Shown piece after piece: positions 21,242-32,409 of a stretch of 64,000 nucleotides of DNA. The position numbers were made by a program, and so were the translations under genes. The DNA is from Coniferiporia sulphurascens (Eukaryota; Basidiomycota; Agaricomycetes; Hymenochaetales; Hymenochaetaceae), in the NCBI GenBank assembly GCA_002794785.1, contig NBBA01000006.1, positions 1,178,001 through 1,242,000 of the forward strand, in the 5' to 3' direction. Below the pieces are notes generated by a model. It did not search any database. It was given only the letters and a program-made list of their open reading frames with translations, and had not been told where the DNA came from. Position 1 is the first letter of the stretch. Each line of letters starts with the position of its first letter.

Positions 21242-23085
21242 CCATCCTGTGTACAGTGAGCGGTAAGACAGACGTCAAGATGTGATTGACTTATCATTCC
21301 TTCAGCTTCGATCGGAGGTGTTCCACCTTGTGCGATTTTTCACTTCAACAGCGGATCCGCTTCCACGATTTTCCCGCTTTTGATGACATTTGAGTGTGGT
21401 AAATTAACTGCCTTTTCATCATATCTTATTCCTTTTGATGCACAAGCTGTAGTTATCATGCTTTTGACGTTCTGGAAGGGCGTTATACATTGTCAGTACG
21501 GTGACCTTTCCTGTTAGGTGTCACTCGCTGATATATGGTTAGGGCGTGAAAATATGCATGAATGCGCTCTTATGGCAGTGTTTTACAGAGATGGCGGGTG
21601 TTGAGTCAATTCGATACCAATAGTGGAAATTGACAATAATTTTTAGGTGCATTGTACTTCCTCTTTCTTTTCGGTACGCAAACGATCAGTCATTTGAAGT
21701 AGTTCACATACATACCTGACTACACCTGAATAGCTCTATCAGCGGCGAATTTTACAATCTGGCTCGAGGGGAAGCCGTCAAATGTCAGTGTCTTCTCGCT
21801 GCCAGTTTTGTTTCCCAACTAAAAGCTGGAGGTTGATGTTCAGGGAATCTACTACTTCCTCCTTGTCGAGTGAGGTTTATTTAGTTCTGACCTTTGGCAG
21901 AAGAATACTAACTCTTCCCTGCAGACCACAACGGACCTTTCATTCAGTGATTGCATCTCGGATCATCCTGAATTTGCGAGGGACATGTTTGAGCCAGCAA
22001 AGTCGATCTTCGATATCCAGCATTGCCTTTCGAAGGGGGGACATCAGTAGAACGGATTCGGATCAAACATACAACTCCTAAAACCGTAGTATTGGAATTA
22101 TATGAGCTGACTTCACGCGTGCACGACCATTCGTTACTGTGGAGTCCTGCTATTTGCAATATCGTATGCATGGGTAAGCGCCATCGCTTATAGCTTCCAA
22201 TGTTTAATTGCTGACTTCGTCGAAGTGGGCCGGAGCCTTGCTCAACCTTTTGCCGAGCGCTCTATAGATGTAGACATATCCTGCAAATCATTATTTATCC
22301 GCTCTTACAGTAAAGAATTGCACGTATTCGACGTATTCGAAGAGGAAAGCCACTTCCTATGTATCGCTTCAGTGACAACACGATGCCTATGAGTCTTCTT
22401 ACCGTGTATCCGGTACAACCGAATTTTACACTCAAATGAATACCAGACACGAAATCTCTGCACGGTCCACTTCAGAGACGAAGAGAACAGGATGAACTTG
22501 GCAATGTCCTCAGGCGTCACGCCCATCACCGGCTATATGACTTTCTCCGTCGCCTGATCCACATCAGTCGCCGACGCGGCAGACTAGGGGCGTGGGGTTG
22601 GTATTTCAAACTAATAGTAGGATAATTTTTCTGTCTGGATCACAATGTAGGTTTGAGTGTTTATAATGACATCTCTGATGTACACATGCATGTGAATACG
22701 CTTTTTGATCGGAGGCGAGAAGAATGACCTTAGTGCTGACCATACGTTTTTAACAATGGTCTCGGCAGGGAAGAAGAATCGCCACTGAACGCGCTGCCGA
22801 GACTCGGTTTCGCTTGAATCGTCAGGAAACTCTGAGATGTGTAGCCTGGAGTAAAGACATTAATTGTGTCCGTACTTGCCTCGATAGCGCCATCTACTAT
22901 CATGTGATGACTGAAAATGTGCGAAAAAAATCAAGTTGAAGAATTGTGTGAGCATTTCTACGCTAAAAAGCGCTATTGCCTTTCTTATACTAGTCCCCCG
23001 GAAATGTAATATGTAATTTGTTTCACGAAAGAGCCGGTTACTTATACGGTATATAACATTATAACATCAATAATATGTTGAAGTA
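21242..23085. other. No supported gene
   Basis: Decayed intergenic DNA between the DUF6533 remnant and R1 copy 2. Only short open frames without recognisable domains. Confidence 0.5.
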
Positions 23086-23266
23086 TGTGGGGAGCCCACA
23101 TAGAGTGGAGAGGCAAAGCAATATTACGTCAGCTTAATCCTAGTTGAGCAAGGGACAGGTAGGTTCTCACGGGGGGGGGGGGGCCGCACAGCATCAAGCT
23201 ACTGATGACTAATCTAGCTTTTTGAGAGCCCCTAACCGGATAACTGGAGGGCTTCGCCCCCCAATT
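23086..23266. repeat. Dispersed repeat R1, copy 2
   Basis: Second copy of R1 (see 18861-19066), about 20 bp shorter in the middle, with a 14-base G run near 23171-23184 where copy 1 has nine. Same orientation as copy 1. Confidence 0.7.
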
Positions 23267-23969
23267 AATTGCCAGGAGCCTAATACAGTCGAACCTCCCA
23301 TAATGGATGCCTGATTTTTTTGAAAAAACTCAAGTAGAAAATGAAGGCTTCGTCTGGGGTCTGATGGGGACTTTAACTTGTGTAGAGATATATTTACTTA
23401 CGAATGGAGCTGCACATTAACTGCCCGAAAGATACTGAAATACTGCAGGGAAAATATTTAGATTTTATCCGTTATGGGAGGTTCGACTGTACAGGAATCA
23501 GCATGTCTCTGGTGGGTCATGGCACCCCCAATTATCAAATTCCACATACAGAGTTATTTAGTTCCGGTGTTGCCGCTATCTTCTGCATCGGCTGCTTTGG
23601 CAATATTTGTGCCGCTTAAAATTTGCCGGTGGCGCCTACGGAGGTACAATGTACTTTCGTGCCGGCCCCAACATGGAAGCCGCCGGCGGAAGCAGATACC
23701 TTCTGGTACGGAAGATGTATCGGCGTATAGTTTCCTCGACTAAAACCCGTGTCTCCAAATTCCCTTGCATCTCACCAAGAAAGCTTTCACTGATCAGCGT
23801 TAGTATTAAATGGCGCGTAAACTCCTCGGCTACGAGGATGAAATTTAAGTGATCCAAGTGAACATAATATCTCTTTACTCAGGGGACTGCCTCGGATGAC
23901 GCTTATTCGCGTTCCTCGTGGAAGTACGTCGCGTGTGAGCTTTTTTTTTTCACTTTGTGATGACTCAAA
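23267..23969. other. Decayed sequence, possible second gene remnant
   Basis: Holds a hydrophobic frame near 23520-23620 and a string near 23620-23660 encoding GGAYGGT, recalling GGAYYGG near the end of the DUF6533 remnant (about 21200). A string AAGTGATCCAAGTGA near 23850 recalls AAGTGATCCAGGTGA near 20312. Too weak to call a gene. Confidence 0.3.
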
Positions 23970-24146
23970 TGTTGAAATTCGAGCTCGATGCCACTGGCAA
24001 GACGGCGCCAGAGTTTGAAATATTTTTCGTAGTTTTTTCATTGCATGTATGCGCGCTCGGTTTCCCTCGCGCGATTATCTACTGGTTAAACGATATACTT
24101 GGATACGGAGTGCATTCACTCGTGCCGCGAATTGCTGAATTCCAAC
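23970..24146. repeat. Dispersed repeat R2, copy 2
   Basis: Second copy of R2 (see 19199-19370). Here a frame stays open through the repeat while copy 1 has a stop, so R2 may derive from an exon of an unknown gene. Confidence 0.7.
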
Positions 24147-24860
24147 ACCAAACTCGGCCAATGTATGTTTTATCCAGTTGCAAGCACCGTGCTATTGGTT
24201 AGTGACCGAGTGGGCCGATATTATTTTAACTTCGGCTTAATTCCTATCTCATCGTTGTCGTACGTAATACCCCCGATTTGGCAAATTCACACGCGTTGCA
24301 TTTGTGGCTGTTTGTAGCCCGCCCGCTTTGCGCATTCACACCTTCCATCAGACAGACTTACCTTACCCGCAAGCTCTCGCTGAATAGAGCCATCACTCCT
24401 TTACAACTAATACAAGCTCAACCCAGACACCACTCCCTCCGGTGGATCGCACTGATGTCGTTTTGACAGGAAGATGCTGTGGCAGTATGCTTTGACGACT
24501 GTCAATATCCAACACATTAATGACAATATAGATTCAACTAGAGAAAAGCAGAGCCGGCGAGAGACGTGGAACGTTAAAACGAGTCCGAGCTTTCGAGGAA
24601 ATTCCGAAACGGGATAATTCGCTCGGGATGTTCACTCGGCTAGTTCAGCACGAAACGTCGTACCGACGTCGATCGTCGCCCCTGTCAATCCCGCCGGCCA
24701 AATAATCGTCATGAAGATGTACAAGATAGCTCTGAGAAATACATATTTTCGTACAAAAGGTCATTTCGGGAGATATAAAGCAGAACCAGTGTTGCGGAAA
24801 TGAGGTACGAAAATCGAAGAATGCTACACGGGATCGCATCTCAAACGGCGAGTTCATTAT
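24147..24860. other. No supported gene
   Basis: Sequence after R2 copy 2 up to the end of 7TM-C. No recognisable domain. Confidence 0.45.
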
Positions 24861-26153
24861 TTACCGGTATCCCGAAGCTCTGGCACGGACATAATCTGCA
24901 GGAGAACACAGCACTTAGCGGAATGAATAGACTATTTTCTAAAAGCGACTCACGCTGAGGCGGGCCCTCCACCTTTACGTATGCTTCGCTAAAACGGGTT
25001 TCCAACCTCACTCGTGCTGCAGTCGCGTCACTATCAACTACTAATATCCATACAGGGGCGTTGGAATAGCTCTACGGGTGTTGCGCGAGTAAGTGAGGGG
25101 CTCACCAGGTGAGCTCCAAAGCTCAGGTTTTAGTCCCATGTAGAGCAGCACCACAGTCATGGAGGAGTATACTATGTCGAGAACGAGGTCGGTGACCAAC
25201 ATGAAAGAGTATATCGTGAGTACCACCCCGGCCACGACGCCAGCAATGCCCAATGGCATCATGGTGTTACGCATGATCCTTGTAATCTGTAAGTCGAACG
25301 TCAACAAAATGCTTGCGATCCTTCGTCGCAACATCGCTGTGTGTACGTACCCTATCCTGGACTGTTGTGAGGCGCATGCTCTTGTACACAAGCATGGGAG
25401 CGCAAGACGCACAGGTTGCAGCAACACCCCAAAGCATGACGAATGCGACGATAGCAGTAGAAGAGCGCTGGAAAATATCGATAAACTCCCATTCTTCCAC
25501 TTCCGTAGGACTTCCTCCTCCGACATGAAGCTTCTTATTCATGGCTTCTGTAACCGCAAAAAGGCCTCCGGCAACCGTAGCGGAAAGTATGGTTACCACA
25601 AACAGTCCGAAAAGTGAGTTGAACCACATCTTTCCGCATGACTGCGATGTCGGATCCAAACGAGTGTTGCTCTCGTGTCTGTCGTAGAGGACAAGGACGA
25701 GTGCGAGGTAGAGGAGACTGCGGGCCCAGAAGCTGAAAAAGACTCCAGTTACTAGGAGGGTATCGCCGTCGCCATAATCTTCGTTGGGTACTGTATTCGC
25801 AATGACAAGGTGGCCGATCTCCAAGAAGCTATAGATGGCGGTAAAGAGTGATGCGACGCAAAGTGACACGAACGGAGCCCGGTGCGTATGATTTCGTTTG
25901 ATGACCAGGATACAAAGGACAGTGAAAACGACGAATGCAGCGCCGAATACGCATGACACAACCATGTTAGCCTAGCGGAAATAAGTAAGTCAACGTCAAG
26001 GGCTAGCCACCATATGAAGTCCAGACTCACGATTGACAAGTGGTCTGGCTGAAAATGCCGTTCTTCGACCGGCTCATCCGAGTCTGTGGTCTGCGTCGAT
26101 ACGAGAGGGATGCTAGCCAAGAGGCCCACTGTGAGGAGGTTATTAAATGTCAT
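24861..26153 (-). CDS. Seven-helix membrane protein, paralogue C (7TM-C)
   Basis: Member of the same unrecognised family as 7TM-A. Exons 26031-26153, 25351-25971, 25106-25286, 24954-25016 and 24861-24895 give 340 residues in one frame, so I read it as intact. Signal peptide ends near LVSTQ, followed by QPDHLSI. Exon 2 carries helices 1-5 with LVLYDRHESN at the inner end of helix 3 and VQDR at its end. Exon 3 starts ITRIM and carries helices 6-7, ending LWSSPG. The tail is basic-acidic, with YVKVEGPPQR resembling YIEVGDPPRY in paralogue D rather than the tails of A and B. Introns 1 to 3 fall at the same codons and phases as in A. A TATAAATAC box lies about 65-70 bp upstream. Function unknown; receptor-like topology is inferred. 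Confidence 0.8.
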
Positions 26154-26215
26154 TGGTCGGCTCGTGTAGCTGGACGAAAGAATAAAAGCTTTCGCTTTCA
26201 GAGGGGTGCCATGGA

Positions 26216-26224
26216 GTATTTATA
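26216..26224 (-). promoter_or_regulatory. TATA box of 7TM-C
   Basis: Minus strand TATAAATAC about 63-71 bp upstream of the 7TM-C start codon, the same distance as in 7TM-A. Confidence 0.5.
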
Positions 26225-28831
26225 CTGTGTCCTGGGCGTACAGAGGGAACATTTTGCCTGGGTGTCTGTGAAAAAGAAAGAACTGCATACAATTTTATCC
26301 AACACAGTGTAACCCTCATGCCCAGCGTCCTTTTGGCAGAGACGACAGAGTGGGCCAGTATCCGAGTCGGCGGGAGAGGCGCAGTATCATGGATCCACGA
26401 AGTTGCAGGTTATGGCTGATGGACGTCATAGAATAGGTGTAGAAGCGGCCAAAGGGTGATGCTTTCTATAATGCAGAAGGCCTGCGGAGGAATATATTGC
26501 TGCGAGCACTCGGAACTGGTCACTAGCAGACCCCCGACGGGTTGGGGTGCCAATTTGTGCCAGGTCCCGAATTAGATCCACGCTTAGATATGCAACACAT
26601 AACTTCTAATCACGGATGCTATCCGAATTCTGTTGTTCACTTCGTGGCTAGATGCTTTTTCAAACCCGCTTTGCGAATTACAGCATTACTTTTTCTTTTC
26701 CTGGGTGGAGCGTCGTCGAGCTCAATGTAAGTCATCTTCGGGATTCGTCCGAGGCGCCGCGGACCGCCGTACGCCGCATCGCTAGGATAGCGCAGATTCC
26801 GTACATTGCAGTGGCATCTAACAAAGTCGCAAGCAAGTAGCGTTTGGCCATTCCCACGATCCAAATACTAACGTTAATATGGGCACATCAGGTTCATGTG
26901 TTGCTAATTAAGAGTCAAGACGCCCGGCTTTCCCAGCTGGCAGTACAGCGTGTTGCTTACACGTTGGTAAAACTGCGCCTGAACGGGTGTGTCCGGCCCG
27001 GGCGTATGGCGGGGTAAGCAAAACTTTACCTTGAACCTTGGCAGACCTACCGGGCATGTTGCTGATGACGGTCGTGCAGTACAACTGAATGGAGCTGGTC
27101 CCCGATAAATTCGGGAATTCTGCGCGTCTTGTACCATCAAATCACTGTCGTCGTATAAGTACTACAGATGCGGCATGCAAGCGCGTTCCGGGTATGATAG
27201 GATTTCGGATGTTTTTCTTAATGAATTGCAGGGTGATTGCAATTTTACAGTTCACTCATGATCGATTGCCGAGCTTCTTCTATCAGCAAGGCCTACGAAA
27301 CCACGTTCTCTGCTGCAACCCCGTCGCACCGCTTCCGGAGTTACCCATGCCATCGGTTTTTTTATCTGTACTCTCCCCCCGATGTGATGAAGACAGGGAT
27401 GGAGCTGAAAATTCTTGAACCTCGCCAATGGCGTTTCGGATATCGGTATCAATTACTTTGTCAATCATCAACTTGAAAGCCATTATAATGGGTTTTGGGG
27501 TGGTCTTTGGAAATAAAACGTGTTTCAGTCTCGCGAAGTTTAGTGCCGATGTTATGGATAGGTTCGTATACCGGACAGTTGTTTTGGCCCGAACTCCAAT
27601 AACCCTTTCTCTTCTAGGGTATACCGGGGCCTGTTGACCCTCAAGAAACTGTTCTTCAGGCAGTCGTTGTTTGCAGGCTACCATGTGCATCGCAACAGCC
27701 CTGAGACGTAAGAAGAATTCCTTTGGATTGCGCACGTTAACTTGAACGTTAACTTGAAGGTAATTGTATTCTGCTTGATAGGTTCAAGAGCGCCGGATCT
27801 GCCGGAACTTGGACGTTCGGGATCCCCCGCCTTAAAAGCGATTCTGTCTAGCAGCTTCAGGCGAGCGTTCTTATCCCTCGAGTGAACCCACCGCATAGAA
27901 GCGCGAGGCACGCCTGAGGACCCTTCTGTGACCCGCTTGGAGAAGCACGCTGCACGAGGGGACAACTGCTATTAGTGCGAGGACGAAGAACTTTCAATGC
28001 CCGAGGGTCCTATCAATGGCGAGCATGTTGCCTGGCGTTTGATGCTCCGTGCGAGACGTTCTTTTGCCTATCAAGGTTGGAATCACACATGACAGAGAAG
28101 CGGGGGAGCCTGAGGCCACTTGCCGAGTACTATGACGACAGTAAAGTGCACCGCACTGCGGCTAGCTTGTCGAAGCTGAGGCTGTAAGAACGTTGTAGGT
28201 TGTAGGTGGAGCCTGGTGCGCAGTCAGCTTGCAGGTGCATACTAGCAAGTGCCGTTGTGTGAAAGACTCGGAGGCTCGAGTTGGCCAGGCTCGATGTCCG
28301 CAAGCTTGGCAAGGAGCGGTGTTAGTGTGAAATAGGGAACGGTCAGCTACCGCACATAAATATAATTCAGTTAGCATCGGGTAATTGAGCAGAGACGACA
28401 GGATGGGTGCGGGTTCAAACGTCAAGCTTTCCGTTATATACCTATTCCGTCTGCCCATCGCCCGTGCAGGGACTTCGATAAACTTGTCTCAGAGTCGACA
28501 AGCGCTCACTCTCCGCTTCATACTGGCATCATTCACTGCCCATGGGCCGGCCAGACCCTGTCTTTTGATCAAACAGTCAATATGCATACGTTTGGGTGGG
28601 AGGTGTCCCACGAAAGCAATCACTGTCATTTAAAGGGTCATTTCGAACATGGCGCAGTCAGGGAGGGAGAGTTAGAATACACGCTGTTATAAACAGAGTA
28701 CAGGGCGAATGAGGAAAATTGGGCAGATCATGATTCATAAAGATCCTGAACTCGACAAGCAGCATCTCTAAAAAATGGGATATTTAGTTTGCATGGGGTA
28801 TTGATAAAAGGAGGCTGACTTACTTACGACA
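26225..28831. other. No supported gene (2.6 kb)
   Basis: Space between the 5' end of 7TM-C and the 3' end of 7TM-D. A minus-strand frame at 27283-27735 is open for 150 codons but has no domain I recognise and no supporting splice sites. Nothing else stands out. Confidence 0.4.
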
Positions 28832-30019
28832 TCACTCGTACCGAGGCGGGTCTCCCACCTCAATGTATTCACCGTCAGGACGAGCACCCTGCTTCACGAA
28901 CCCCACACCCTTATGGTTCATTGATTTAAATCTCGAGTTAACCGAGACCGCAAGGAAATAAATTATCGAGATGTGCTTACTTGGGGAAGTCCAGTACTCT
29001 GGTCTTATGCCCATATACAACAACACCACGGACATAGCGGAGTAGACCGAATCGAGGATGAGATCGGCAACCAACACGAAGGGCAACCACATGAAAGTTA
29101 TCCCAAGCAATACGCCGACAGTGCTCAGTGGCATCATGACTTTAAGCATAGTCCTCGTAATCTAGGGGGAACGAGCAGCAATTAGCGAACTTATGCGAGC
29201 GTCCGACCATAAGAATAGACACACCCTGTCTTGAACACCTGCTCGCAGTGCGCTCTTGTGAGCGTACACGGAAATGCCAAGCGCGTAGAATGCGGCAATG
29301 ACCCAAAATACGGTAAACAGGGAAAGTGCACCTGTAGTGCGCTGATAGGCAAGGTTTAGCCTCGTCAAACGTGTTCTCGCCAAGGGCTGCCGGGCGTTAT
29401 CAATATTCCCAACAACAATTTCGCCGGATGCGTAGAGACCTCCGCAGATGGTTGTGATCAGGACAAGCGTCGCGAACAGTACGAAGGCGGAGTCAAATAG
29501 TCTCTTATCACGTCCAATCAGCGTCCCGCGAGTGTAGCTTTTGTGTCCGACATAAAGGACGAGCACCAGAGACAGGTGGAGAGAACTGCCGGTGTGTGTC
29601 CAGAACCTGAAAAAGTGTTCAGTCGATAGGACGGAGGCCTCTTTACTGAAGTTTCTTTCCGGGAAGGAGCTCGTAAGGACCCAATGTCCGCAACGTTGTG
29701 GATGGCAGTGGAAGCTGACGCGACACATAGAGATGTGAAGGAAGTCAAGTGTTCATAGTTTCGGTTGACTACAAAAACCGAAAGGGCAGCAAACGCGATG
29801 AACGCGATGCCAAAGAGGACTGCTACAACTATGTTGTGAAGAACGTGAGCAAGCTGCAGTGACCCTCGTTATATGAGATTATAAACTCACGATCTCCATC
29901 GGCTCCAGTTGGACGATTCTAGCATCCATGCCGTCCGAAACCGAAGTGGTACTGTCTTGCGCCGACACAAAAGACAGAAGTGTCGTGAAGCTCGACGCAA
30001 AAGTTGGTACCATAGCCAT
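28832..30019 (-). pseudogene. Seven-helix membrane protein, paralogue D (7TM-D), frameshifted
   Basis: Same family and exon plan: 29891-30019 (signal peptide, then QLEPMEI where A and B have QPDPLSI), 29225-29853 (helices 1-5), 28981-29161 (helices 6-7, ending PEYWTSPS, same 181-nt length as in B and C) and a last exon ending PPRYE at 28832. Exon 2 is 629 nt, one short of a whole number of codons, while its neighbours require phase 0 on both sides. The frame breaks near 29680-29690, between HNVADIG and WVLTSSFPE, so a one-base deletion explains it. The conserved YDRHKS is YVGHKS here. The last exon also does not splice in frame with a clean acceptor. Probably a pseudogene, but a single-base assembly error could explain the first lesion. 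Confidence 0.7.
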
Positions 30020-30790
30020 GACTGGTACTGGATCGTGTACTAGTTACTGACTCATTACATACTCTGATTATGTTCAAGTGCCAGGGGCATTTGGCCCATC
30101 CGTGAGGCAGCGTGTACTCCTGAGCTTGGCGATCAGCCTCCCTTGTGTTCACCAACCTAAATGTGAGGTAGACGGTTGTTTTAATGGACAGGCGGCTTAG
30201 CATTACGGGATCATAGAAGGCGTCCACCCGCTAAGAGAGAAACGCGCGAGCGGGCGAATCGACGATAGGTTGCTGAGGGTATTCGGCTTCTCGGGTGAAT
30301 CGGGAATCACCGGGCAGATCATTATTAACATGATTCCCCGAGCACTGCGCCACAGTCAACCATTTACACTGGCAGTACTGCGGCAAAACTCCTTCACGGC
30401 ATCTTCCCGTAAAAACATGCCTACAGATGGAGTCCGGGATTTATTTACATAGGTTCTGAGCAAAGGCAGCAGTACTAGTGACTCAAAAGCGCCGATACAG
30501 TAACAGTGAGCAAGAAACTCAACTTTACAAGGATCACAGAGGTTGAATGTCAATAGTAACGTAAAATACAAATGTCTTAATACTTCTCCGGTCATCATAT
30601 CGAGCTCGACGACATTCGCAAAATTCGCGACGACGCTTAGCCTCGGGAAGGAAACCTCATTTCTGCAGAGGTGGTTCTTCGAGCTCAGAGTATCCCCCCG
30701 GAGAAAGTGCCCTAAGACTTGTCAAGGCGACTCCCTGATCTATTATCATTTACCAAACGATCAGCGCGACGTTTCGCAAAACAAAACAAA

Positions 30791-31869
30791 CTAGGGTCGC
30801 TTGCCTGAGGCATTCCAACAGGCTCGCCTGAACCCAAAAACGAGCACTATAGCCATGATGGCGGAATAGATGGCATTGTTTAAAACGTCATTGGCGAGGT
30901 CTAGATTTTCCAGTTCGGTCTCGGTTTTTATAATGACCGCTGGAGAAAAGTAGATCGTGAAGACTACGGTCTGTATCATCCCAAGAATGTACAACGGGGA
31001 CACAGCATAGAGCATGATTTTGCTGATCTTTGCAGAAAAAGATCAGCCGCATGCAAACACATGTCATGAGATCCGTAAGTAGCATACCCTGTCGTAGGCA
31101 CCCACACGCCTTGCTCCCCAATACACATACCCTGCGAGGCCGGTGAGGCAAACTGCAGAGAATGCCCAAAACGCGGTGAAGACGTAAAAAGCATTCTGGT
31201 ATCGCTGCACGGCGGAAATTAACACCTGGAAATCTTCTTGTGTAGAAGTTCCACCAAGATTCAAAAGGCGCGCTTGCAGCGCATTCTGTCGTGCAAAGAG
31301 ACCCGAAGCGATAGTCGCCAACAGCATGAGGAATCCAAAGAACCCCAAACTGATGTTGAAGACAAGTACGTCGCGTAGTACCAATGCGCCGCGTGAGATG
31401 TACTTCTGCCTATCGAAAAGCAGAAGCACAAGTGCAAGGTAAAGAAGCGGAGAGGACCAGTTGCCGAAGAAAACGACGATGGATTGCAGCGCAGCTACCT
31501 TATTCACGTTGGGAATCTCGAGCACATTATTAGTGAACACGATGGTTGCAATATCCACCGAAGCCTGGACGATAGTGAAGAAAGACGCTGCGCAGAGGGC
31601 GAGAAATGGTGTTCTGTGTGCCCGTAGTTTCCGGATAGGCTGTATACAGAGTAATGTAAGGACGATGTAGATCAGGTCGAATATACACCATGTCGACAGA
31701 TCGCCCTGCATAGTAGCCGTAAAGTCAGAGATGTATCCCAGTCAAAGCGCCGAGCTCTTTGACTTACAACTGTGCGTGGGTCAGCTTGAAATTGAAAACC
31801 ACTTTCTCTCCTGACAAGCGCAGACTCGGAGGTCAAAAACTGGTGGGTAGAGAGGAGTCTGGGCATCAT
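30791..31869 (-). CDS. Seven-helix membrane protein, paralogue E (7TM-E)
   Basis: Most divergent intact member. Exons 31768-31869, 31088-31705 and 30791-31027 give 318 residues. The N-terminus (MMPRLLSTHQFLTS) is not a convincing signal peptide, but FQADPRTV keeps the family motif before intron 1. Exon 2 has helices 1-5, LLLFDRQK at the inner end of helix 3 (DR kept) and AYDR at its end. Exon 3 starts ISKIM, carries helices 6-7 with a longer acidic outer loop (KTETELENLDLAND) and ends CWNASGKRP, without the extra tail exons of A-C. Introns 1 and 2 match the other paralogues in place and phase. It lies about 770 bp from the start of 7TM-D. An upstream start adding a signal peptide by another exon cannot be excluded. 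Confidence 0.75.
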
Positions 31870-32409
31870 GGCGGCTCAGAGGGTAACGGTAGGAGCCTCA
31901 AGGGACGCACAACTTCGAATTCACCCAGTCGCCACCCAGTTAGACCAATTCAGTGACAATATACCCAAGTTCTGTGAGAACTCTTGCCGAAGAAGACTGG
32001 TATTCCTGGCACAGTAACGGGTTCTTCCTATTCAAAACGGCATATCGGCGCGCCTTGGCCGAGCTTCCCAGTGACCATGGGAGCGTTGCAAAGCGCGGAA
32101 GTGGCGGCATTAAGTCTTTTGAGGCTTGAGCGTCGCTGCGGCGACGCTGCCTCAAATTTTGTGAAAGACAAAAGTGGGACCGCCGATCTCATACACTAGC
32201 AATTGTAGTTACATAATCTATTTTTCTCACATGGATTCCGCGGCCGCAGCCCGCTGCTCAACGGACCGTGTCTATAGAATACATGCTAGTCGACGTTTGA
32301 ATAATGGAATGTAATCTAACTCTTAGTAAGGACCAAGCGCTTCTAATTTCTAACTTCTAGGGGCATATAGTCCGGTGACGGGGAACTGATGTATGTTTTT
32401 TTTAAAAGT
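31870..32409. other. Intergenic, no supported gene
   Basis: Between the 5' end of 7TM-E and the 3' end of the ArAE transporter. Nothing recognised. Confidence 0.5.

Noticed and set aside
26640..27735. Possible further 7TM or DUF6533 copy between C and D
   Set aside because: Short hydrophobic frames only; none of the family motifs (YDR, QDR, ITK-x-M, ALWNR) found.
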